39,777 bases of DNA from an uncultured bacterium (GTDB lineage: Bacteria; Planctomycetota; Phycisphaerae; Phycisphaerales; SM1A02), in assembly GCA_903898755.1 (NCBI GenBank), contig CAIUGT010000014.1:1-39777 (forward strand). Direction: 5' to 3'. The notes under the pieces are model-generated. The model was not told the DNA's origin and made no database searches. It saw only the letters and a program-made list of their open reading frames with translations. Numbering within the stretch: position 1 is the first letter of the stretch; each line of letters starts with the position of its first letter. A program made the position numbers and the translations under genes. Below, piece by piece: positions 33,658 to 39,777 of this stretch.

Positions 33658-34668
33658 TCAGTTGGTTTGTGGAAGTTGAATGCTCATGCCTGGAGAAAGC
33701 GCCGCTGGATTTGAAAGGGTTGAACCATTCGCCTCCGCAATTTCCTTCCACCGGCTGGTCTTGCCTAATTTATTTTTGGCAATGGAGCCAAGCGTGTCGC
33801 CTTTTTGCACAACATAGGTCGTCGCCGTGGCGGACTTGCTTGCTTGTTTCGGCGTCAACTGTGTCGATGTATTTGTGGCGGCTGGTTTTGCATTTGCAAC
33901 AACCACTTCAATCACGCCGCCCTGCGAGCCAGTTTTAGTTGGCGACATTTCAACACTTGTAATGTCAGCGGCCGCAAGAAGCGGGGTCTGCTCATTGAAT
34001 TTAGAATTGAGATTTGCCGAACCGCGGAGCGCGGAGCCCTCTTGCTCTTGTGGCGTCACACTGACGCGAGCGCCTTTTGCCGTTGACGCCAATACTGCGC
34101 CATGACGCAGCTGCTCCACCGGAGGCAAGCGAAGCGTGACACCCTTGCGCAATTTTGCTGCATTTGGCAGTGCTTTTTTGTTGTATTCAGCAAGCTCCTT
34201 CCACAGCGATCCGTCTCCGTATTCCTTGGCGCAAATGGAATACAAGGTTTCACCCTCGGCAATCGGATGCAATTGAACTCCTGGCTCGCTCTCCTGCACC
34301 TTAGTTGTCTTGCTTTTTTCCGTGGAAGCAATCACAGTTTCTGGCGCGGTGTTTGGCACGTTGGAAATTGGTCGAACACTTGTGGTGGTTCGCGGAACTT
34401 CCTGCTGTGGAGCGGCAATGAGATTTGATGTTGGACGGACATCGCTTGGTGGATTAGCCGCCATCACTTCAGTGGGTTGCACCGTGGTTGCGCCAGCCAT
34501 TGGGGCAATTGAAATCGGTCGAGTAACACGAATGCGTGTTCGATCGTTGCCAGCAAGATCCGCGCCTCCCTGTCTTTGTGCCGTGCTGAAATGATCGCTG
34601 ACAAGTATGCCAACAAACAGCAGCAATCCGAATCCCACAACCATCGCCAATTTATTTTCTCGTGTCAT
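33658..34668 (-). CDS. Membrane-anchored protein with two LysM domains
   Basis: From the ATG at 34668 this is a 336-residue protein with a short cytoplasmic start, one membrane helix (about 7-25), a long Thr/Pro/Ser-rich spacer, a first LysM domain (about 134-182, GETLYSICAKEYGDGSLW) and a second at the C-terminus (about 284-333, VVQKGDTLGSIAKNKLG). LysM binds the glycan of peptidoglycan. No hydrolase domain is present, so it is probably a wall-binding scaffold. It is inserted between rsmH and the ftsL-like gene, which is not where LysM genes usually sit. AAGGA 6 bases upstream settles the start against the ATG at 34728. Confidence 0.85.
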   Translation of the reverse strand: MTRENKLAMVVGFGLLLFVGILVSDHFSTAQRQGGADLAGNDRTRIRVTRPISIAPMAGATTVQPTEVMAANPPSDVRPTSNLIAAPQQEVPRTTTSVRPISNVPNTAPETVIASTEKSKTTKVQESEPGVQLHPIAEGETLYSICAKEYGDGSLWKELAEYNKKALPNAAKLRKGVTLRLPPVEQLRHGAVLASTAKGARVSVTPQEQEGSALRGSANLNSKFNEQTPLLAAADITSVEMSPTKTGSQGGVIEVVVANAKPAATNTSTQLTPKQASKSATATTYVVQKGDTLGSIAKNKLGKTSRWKEIAEANGSTLSNPAALSPGMSIQLPQTN

Positions 34669-34674
34669 TTCGCA

Positions 34675-34679
34675 TCCTT
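34675..34679 (-). promoter_or_regulatory. Ribosome binding site (AAGGA) deciding the LysM gene start
   Basis: On the minus strand AAGGA is followed by 6 bases and the ATG at 34668. This excludes the 20-residue extension from 34728, which carries no hydrophobic or conserved sequence. The 122-base gap to rsmH shows no clear promoter. Confidence 0.7.
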
Positions 34680-34790
34680 GCGTTGTGGCAATCTTGATTT
34701 TTGAAACTCTTGAATGCCAATTGTTCATTCACAAACTTTTATCAACACCAGTGAATCCATCCACCATTGATTTTGTATCGGACAAGCGAC

Positions 34791-35843
34791 CTATATACCA
34801 CCAATCCGAACTATTCGAAGCTTGGCGGAGCGAGCCCTTGGATTCGCTTCGCATTCGGCCTCACTTGCAACCAACGGCTTTCGAGCGATTCGGGTCACCC
34901 ATCCATGGCGTTCCCAATCGGTGAAAGCTCTTTTTATCAATCGGTCTTCTAGGCTGTGGAACGCCAAAATTGCCATGCGAGCATTTTGAGCCAGCCAACT
35001 TGGACTGGTTGGCTGCCCATCATTTGCCGCTTTAGAAACACTTGGCAAACCAGGGACACCCCCCCGAAACTGGGCAAATTGGTTGCCTTGGGCATCCCTT
35101 GGCGGTGGCTGAAATGTGGCAATTTCATGCTGAAATAGAGCTAAAAGTGTCTCAAGCGACTCCAATTCCTTGTTCACCGCAATCCGCAGGGCCATGAAGG
35201 TCCGTGTCGCGGGGTGCATGCGACTTTGCCTGGCCTTACCCCCATACGCGGAGACCACCGCCTTGGCTAAATCTGAAGTGGTTTTCAGCAACCCAAGGTC
35301 GCGAACATAGATAATTCGTCGGGCAATTCTGCGAGAAAACGGGTCCTCTCCCAGTTGAAAAATCAAATCAGCAAGCTCGACCTCTGAAATCCGCGCTAGC
35401 AACGCCTGGGCACTTTCTCCCGTGCTTTGATCAAGCCGCATATCGAGTGGCCCGGCAGCCCCAAATGAAAAACCGCGCGCCGGATCGCTCATTTGATTGC
35501 TGGCAAATCCCAAATCCGCAAGAAATGCGTCAGCGCGTAGTGAGTGCCCCCGGAGCACCTCCGCAATGCTTGCAAAGTTGGTGTGCACAGATACCACCTT
35601 TGGAGCTTGAGGCATTGCCCGCACTCTTTCGCTGGCAAACGCCAGATTTTTTTGATCTCGGTCAAGCAGAACTAAAGTCCCAGTGCTGCCAATCATTTTG
35701 GCAACGGCTTGCGCGTGCCCACCTCGGCCGGCGGTTGCGTCCACCACCGTGTTTCCAATTTCAAGCGTCAGCCCCTCGATAATTTCAGACAGCATGACCG
35801 GTTCATGATCAACGGCATCAAATAAAGGGTCGCCCTCGATCAT
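34791..35843 (-). CDS. rsmH: 16S rRNA (cytosine-1402-N4) methyltransferase with an insertion
   Basis: RsmH (MraW) methylates C1402 in the ribosomal decoding centre using SAM. Family motifs are present: HEPVMLSEI (13-21), the SAM loop DATAGRGGHA (35-44), DAFLADLGFASNQ (105-117), HPATRTFMALRIAVN (210-224) and FHSLEDRLIKR (295-305). At 350 residues it is longer than the usual 300-320: between the NKELESLETLL helix and the AILAFHSLED strand there are about 40 extra residues (around 240-288), rich in Pro, Gln, Gly and Ser. The wecA-type gene ends 2 bases before its ATG. mraZ is not present upstream. Confidence 0.94.
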   Translation of the reverse strand: MIEGDPLFDAVDHEPVMLSEIIEGLTLEIGNTVVDATAGRGGHAQAVAKMIGSTGTLVLLDRDQKNLAFASERVRAMPQAPKVVSVHTNFASIAEVLRGHSLRADAFLADLGFASNQMSDPARGFSFGAAGPLDMRLDQSTGESAQALLARISEVELADLIFQLGEDPFSRRIARRIIYVRDLGLLKTTSDLAKAVVSAYGGKARQSRMHPATRTFMALRIAVNKELESLETLLALFQHEIATFQPPPRDAQGNQFAQFRGGVPGLPSVSKAANDGQPTSPSWLAQNARMAILAFHSLEDRLIKRAFTDWERHGWVTRIARKPLVASEAECEANPRARSAKLRIVRIGGI

Positions 35844-35845
35844 GC

Positions 35846-37147
35846 TTAACTATGTTCTTCTGAAAGAACAGATTTGCTATTTGAAATTTTGGAGCGCTCC
35901 TGTTTCAACCACTCTAAACGTCGCGCCCGCTTTACGGCGAAAGCCACAACAATTAAAAACGCTCCCAGGGCGGCGGCCTCCACCACAATTCCTTTGACAT
36001 TGGTTAACAACAACATGACAGTCAAGCCAACACCAAGAAGCGTGAATCCCAAGGCAATGGCATATAAAGTTAAAACCGCCTTGCGAACGCTGCCTTCAAA
36101 ATATCGCTTCAATCTGTGGTGAATATGGTTGCTATCCGCGTCGGACATTGAAAGCCCCGCCACCTTGCGACGAATAATGGCAAGAGTGGTGTCCAAAATG
36201 GGCAATCCAAAACAAATTAAACCCGCCACGGAATATTTCGTCGTGCCAAATTCACCAAAGGTCATAATAATGACAACGCTGAGAAAGCCAATCAACAAAC
36301 TTCCGCAGTCGCCAAGAAATATAACCGCTGGGTTAAAGTTGTAGGGCAAGAATCCAAGCGTTGCGCCCAACAGGATCAAGCTCAGAATAATCCGAGTTCC
36401 CGCCAAACTTGTTTCAGGATTTTCCACAGGAAGCGCATACGCCATGGTCAAACTAATTGCCAAAAAGCCAAGCGCCATGATTGTGGTTGTTCCAGTCAAA
36501 AGTCCATCGAGACCATCTATTAAATTGGCGGCGTTGCAACCACCAATCACAAAGATGGCTGTGACGGCTGTTCCAAGCCAGTAATACAACTCTGAATTGG
36601 GAACACTGAACGCGCCTATGGAAAATAAAATTTCTTTTGGTTCGCCGCAAATTGCTGAAAGCACGCCACCAACCAACTGCGGTCCAACATCTTCAATAGC
36701 CAAGGCGGCGGCCGCGATAAGTTGACCGGCTATTTTCAAGCGCGGGTCCCATTTCCAAATATCATCAGCCAATCCGGTGAACACAATCGCCAACATGCCC
36801 ACCACTATGCTCAGCGGTACCCCTTGCAAGATTGCCGACTGTCCGCTTGTAAAGATTCCGCTTGCAGCAATCCCAGCCAAAACACCAGCAAAAACAGCAA
36901 GACCGCCAAGATACGCAATGGGATATGCGTGCTGTTTTCGCCCTTGATCTGGATGATCAATAATGTCCGCGGCGATCGCAATGCGTCGAACAATAGGAGT
37001 GACGATGAGTGTGACGACAAGCGCCGCCACAAAAACTGGCATATAGCCAGAGAGCAGCTCTATTGGATTCAACACTGTCCATGTTGAAACATCGGAGCCC
37101 GTGCGCCCAATGTTAAGAGACTGGTTGACAAGTGAGCCCTGAATCAT
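35846..37147 (-). CDS. Undecaprenyl-phosphate sugar-1-phosphate transferase (WecA/TagO type)
   Basis: This 433-residue membrane enzyme should transfer GlcNAc-1-phosphate (or a related sugar phosphate) to undecaprenyl phosphate, the first step of a polysaccharide. About eleven membrane helices are predicted. Motifs: DIIDHPDQGRKQH (61-73), the Mg-binding DD (128-129), NAANLIDGLDGL (205-216), FLGDCGS (277-283) and HIHHRL (341-346). The last motif marks the WecA/TagO branch; MraY has a different HHHFE loop. The N-terminus carries about 35 residues before the first helix. Its ATG overlaps the epimerase stop (ATGA), and rsmH starts 2 bases after its stop. Confidence 0.9.
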   Translation of the reverse strand: MIQGSLVNQSLNIGRTGSDVSTWTVLNPIELLSGYMPVFVAALVVTLIVTPIVRRIAIAADIIDHPDQGRKQHAYPIAYLGGLAVFAGVLAGIAASGIFTSGQSAILQGVPLSIVVGMLAIVFTGLADDIWKWDPRLKIAGQLIAAAALAIEDVGPQLVGGVLSAICGEPKEILFSIGAFSVPNSELYYWLGTAVTAIFVIGGCNAANLIDGLDGLLTGTTTIMALGFLAISLTMAYALPVENPETSLAGTRIILSLILLGATLGFLPYNFNPAVIFLGDCGSLLIGFLSVVIIMTFGEFGTTKYSVAGLICFGLPILDTTLAIIRRKVAGLSMSDADSNHIHHRLKRYFEGSVRKAVLTLYAIALGFTLLGVGLTVMLLLTNVKGIVVEAAALGAFLIVVAFAVKRARRLEWLKQERSKISNSKSVLSEEHS

Positions 37148-38145
37148 GCTGCGTGTTCCTTTTGATGAGCGCCACCCAAAGATCGAGCGATGTCGGCAAT
37201 TGTTGTGTCAAGAGAAATCAATGGCGCAAATCCAATCGCTCCACGAATGCGTTCAAGGCTTGGCTGCCGAACTTGAAGATCTTCAAAGCCCTTGCCAAAT
37301 ACTTTCTCGTGTGACACGTTTTGAATAGCAGAGACAGATCCCGTGACGCGAATCACGCTCTCGGCCAACTCTCGCATTGAAATCATCTCATCGGAACCCA
37401 TGTTGAAGACCTGCCCCAAACACGCCGTCGAGCGCAGCAACTGAATCAACGCGGGCGCGACATCGCGCACATCGCAAAAACAGCGCTTTTGAGAGCCGTC
37501 ACCATGCACTTCCAAGGGCTTGCCCGCCAATGCGGCCTGAATAAATCGCGGCAACACCATTCCCCAATCCCCTTTTTGACGGGGCCCAACTGTATTAAAA
37601 AATCGGACAATGACCGCCTGAAGGTTTGATTCCGAAACTGCCGCAAGAGTGAGAAACTCATCAAGTGCTTTGGAATAACCATAACTCCAACGCGAAGATG
37701 TGGTTGGTCCAAACACCACGTCGTCACATTCAGAAAATGGTATTCGAATGCCTTTACCGTAAACCTCGCTGCTTGAAGCGATCAACAACTTCGCGTGATC
37801 TCGAATGGCCCAACGAATGGCCGCGGTTGTTTCAAGAATATTTGTCTCTATGGATTGCCTTGCGTGATCAACAATAAGGCGAACGCCAACCGCGGCAGCA
37901 AGGTGGTAAATCTCATCGAAGCGTTCCATATTCAACGTGGCGAATGCGTGCGTGACGGTATTTGGAATAAACTGAAGTCGATCTCCCGCCGCTTTTTTCG
38001 CGCCAGAAAGATTCTGTATATCTCCAGTTGAAAGATCATCCACAACCACCACGCGCGCGCCCTGCAAGAGCAATTGCTCCACCAAGTGGCTTCCAATAAA
38101 CCCCGAGCCACCCGTAACCAGAATGTGCTTGGTGGAGGTTGTCAT
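37144..38145 (-). CDS. NAD-dependent nucleotide-sugar epimerase/dehydratase (extended SDR)
   Basis: The 333-residue protein is an extended short-chain dehydrogenase acting on a nucleotide sugar. It has the NAD motif GGSGFIG (12-18), DDLSTG, HLAAAVGV, SSSEVYG (124-130), and the active pair Y155/K159 in YGYSK, then RFFNTVGPRQ. It is closest in pattern to UDP-glucose 4-epimerases and UDP-glucuronate decarboxylases, but the exact reaction is not determined by these motifs. It lies between the Wzz/BY-kinase-like gene (8 bases) and the WecA-type gene (ATGA overlap), so it should make a sugar donor for the same surface polysaccharide. Confidence 0.85.
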   Translation of the reverse strand: MTTSTKHILVTGGSGFIGSHLVEQLLLQGARVVVVDDLSTGDIQNLSGAKKAAGDRLQFIPNTVTHAFATLNMERFDEIYHLAAAVGVRLIVDHARQSIETNILETTAAIRWAIRDHAKLLIASSSEVYGKGIRIPFSECDDVVFGPTTSSRWSYGYSKALDEFLTLAAVSESNLQAVIVRFFNTVGPRQKGDWGMVLPRFIQAALAGKPLEVHGDGSQKRCFCDVRDVAPALIQLLRSTACLGQVFNMGSDEMISMRELAESVIRVTGSVSAIQNVSHEKVFGKGFEDLQVRQPSLERIRGAIGFAPLISLDTTIADIARSLGGAHQKEHAA

Positions 38146-38153
38146 GTATCAAT

Positions 38154-39777
38154 CTATGTTGTGGATGGCTTTGGGCCATCTTTGGCACGGATAGGATTCG
38201 CCACTTGACCGGCTGCCGGCAACTGAAATGCCGCGGTTTGTTCCGCGTATTCCGCGATTGCCTCGGCGTTCTTTTTAAAGTAGCCGCCTGCGGTGTTCTT
38301 AGGTCTATTCAATATTGTTCCTAAGAAATTACTTTTGCTGTCCATGAGTTGATACGCCAACTTGATGACAAGTCCCCTCTGGTCTTGCCAAGCGCGCACA
38401 ACTAAAATTGATGCGTCGGCTTTGTTTGCCAACGCAAGCCCTTCTCCAGCGACAACGCTTGGTGGAGCATCTAGATACACACGGTCATAATTTTGATGAC
38501 ACCAATCGAGAAACGCATCCATTTTTTCGGTATTAAGCAGTTGAAACGTTCTATTGGACGGCGCACCAGCACCTATGAAATGCAAGCCGTTGCCTTGGTC
38601 AATTAAAATACTAGACGGATTTGCGCCATTTAAAATATCACCAAGACCTGGCAGGTTTGGATCAAGTCCAAGCGCCTTACCCAACCCGGGCCGGCGAAGA
38701 TTGGCGCCAACAATTAAAGTCCTCCGCCCAACCGATGCATCGCATGCGGCAAGATTGAGCACCATGGTCGTCGTACCCGAATTCGGCATCGGACTCATGA
38801 CCAAGACAATTTTTGCGTTCGTTGGAGCCAAGCCCTTTGTAATCAAGGCATCACTTTGTCTAAAGCTTTCCGCCGTCATGGAGTGCGGACTTTCAAACAC
38901 TATCAATTCCGCGCGCTTGGGCTTGGTTGGATCATCACTAATATCTGGAATAACGCCCAATATTTTTCCGGGCAAGCCCATGAGGTCGCTGGGATACTTG
39001 ATTCGCTGGTCAAGGATTTCACGGACAAACAGAATTAAAATATAAATACCGCACAGTAGAAGGGCGGTTCCAGGAACCATGATCTTCAATTGGGGAAAGG
39101 TGATTTCGCGGGGCTTGATCGCTTTTTGAACTACCTCAACTCGATGGGATTCGTCACGCAATCGCGCCAAATTCACATCGTTGATTGTTTGAGACACAAG
39201 CTTTCTTTGATCCTCAGCCTGGCTTAACTGCTCACGCAATGTGCCAAGCTCTGCCATATTCATTGTAAAATCTTCGCTTGCAACGGAGTTCTTTGCAAAA
39301 TCTTCCTGTTGCCTTTTCAAAAGACTTGTGAGTGATTGAACCCGATTGGCCGCGGCCCTTAAATCGGAAAGCTGATTTCGAAGCAGGATCTTCTTGCGCG
39401 TTTCAGTGCGCTGTTTATCAACCGCAGCCTGGGCCGCCTTTAATTGAAGTACTTCGGCGTGCTTTTCTCCAAATTGTTTTGTCGAAGCTTCGTAACGACG
39501 AGACGCGTCCTCGAAATCACGGTTTAAATTTTGCATCACAGGGTCGCTGTCCGCGTCACGTAAATCCTCGTCAGAAAACCCGGCTGCGCCACTCTGCTTT
39601 TCTTCCGCCTGGGCCTTGCGCGACTCCGCCACAGAGAGCTCACTGGTTGTGTTGGCAATTCCCTCCCGCAATTTCTCCAATGCCCGAGAATTTTCACTGG
39701 ATGACTCATTCAAACTTGTCATGTTGCGTTCTTTGACAAACTTTTGAATTTCCTGCTTCTTAGCCGCAATTTGATCA
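38154..39777 (-). CDS. Wzz/BY-kinase-like polysaccharide co-polymerase with degenerate nucleotide site (5' end outside window)
   Basis: The frame is open to the right edge, so the N-terminus (first membrane helix and start of the Wzz domain) is missing; 540 residues are visible. They comprise a long coiled coil, the proline-containing segment before the second membrane helix (VPGTALLLCGIYILILFV), then a cytoplasmic bacterial-tyrosine-kinase-like domain. Its Walker A reads SPMPNSGTTT, where GKS/T is expected, so the lysine is threonine. Walker A' reads LIVGANLRRP, lacking both aspartates. Walker B VYLDAPP is kept. The C-terminus has no tyrosine cluster. Probably a chain-length regulator whose kinase part is inactive. 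It heads the epimerase-wecA-rsmH-ftsI run. Confidence 0.9.
   Translation of the reverse strand, partial: DQIAAKKQEIQKFVKERNMTSLNESSSENSRALEKLREGIANTTSELSVAESRKAQAEEKQSGAAGFSDEDLRDADSDPVMQNLNRDFEDASRRYEASTKQFGEKHAEVLQLKAAQAAVDKQRTETRKKILLRNQLSDLRAAANRVQSLTSLLKRQQEDFAKNSVASEDFTMNMAELGTLREQLSQAEDQRKLVSQTINDVNLARLRDESHRVEVVQKAIKPREITFPQLKIMVPGTALLLCGIYILILFVREILDQRIKYPSDLMGLPGKILGVIPDISDDPTKPKRAELIVFESPHSMTAESFRQSDALITKGLAPTNAKIVLVMSPMPNSGTTTMVLNLAACDASVGRRTLIVGANLRRPGLGKALGLDPNLPGLGDILNGANPSSILIDQGNGLHFIGAGAPSNRTFQLLNTEKMDAFLDWCHQNYDRVYLDAPPSVVAGEGLALANKADASILVVRAWQDQRGLVIKLAYQLMDSKSNFLGTILNRPKNTAGGYFKKNAEAIAEYAEQTAAFQLPAAGQVANPIRAKDGPKPSTT

Noticed and set aside
35846-37147. MraY (lipid I synthase) as identity, suggested by the place next to rsmH
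   Set aside because: The HIHHRL loop and DHPD...H motif belong to the WecA/TagO branch, not to MraY.
1-39777. tRNA, rRNA, CRISPR, insertion sequences, phage or defence genes
   Set aside because: I looked through the intergenic gaps (none over 300 bases) and the coding frames and saw no cloverleaf, spaced direct repeats, transposase motif or phage protein.

Overview
The window is a gene-dense bacterial chromosome segment of mixed GC content. No stretch longer than 300 bases lacks a gene. I see no tRNA, rRNA, CRISPR array, insertion sequence or phage gene. The gene set points to a Gram-negative-type cell: a type II/IV-like secretin, a Wzz/BY-kinase-like protein and Sec-exported repeat proteins. 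RNase Y, a STAS/HATPase switch pair and fused ABC-2 permeases of a kind I associate with planctomycetes make a Planctomycetota (Phycisphaerae-like) origin my best guess. That is inference from gene content only.

Layout. 1-1490: the end of a GT4 glycosyltransferase and a UDP-glucuronate 4-epimerase (exopolysaccharide). 1604-4378: a GH57 alpha-amylase-type enzyme divergent from pyrE, which overlaps a flippase-like membrane protein gene. 4400-7939: two divergent exported helical-repeat proteins of unknown role. 7975-10725: an OppA-type binding protein and an OppB-type permease, tail to tail. 10772-13277: a lipoprotein and a fused ABC-2 permease, tail to tail with a 38-bp overlap. 13521-15137: RNase Y. 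15213-16462: a TauE/SafE exporter with its DUF1634-like partner. 16592-19094: a DUF4139 protein and RsmA. 19162-23118: an operon-like minus-strand run of secretin, STAS protein and HATPase. 23358-31367: carA-priA, then sucA-sucB. 31450-39777: a long minus-strand run from a Wzz/BY-kinase-like protein through a sugar epimerase and a WecA-type transferase into rsmH, a LysM protein, an FtsL-like protein and FtsI.

Two themes stand out. First, many first-in-operon genes have no Shine-Dalgarno sequence but carry a TANNNT hexamer (often TACACT) exactly 6-7 bases before the start codon, which is the geometry of a -10 box driving leaderless mRNA. Genes with a GGAG, AAGGA or AGGAGG site form a second class. 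This also decides several start codons. Second, envelope polysaccharide genes run directly into division/peptidoglycan genes with overlapping or nearly touching ends (ATGA overlaps and a 2-nt gap), which suggests co-expression of surface glycan initiation with septal wall synthesis. The BY-kinase-like protein at the head of that run has lost the Walker A lysine and the Walker A' aspartates, so it is probably not an active kinase.
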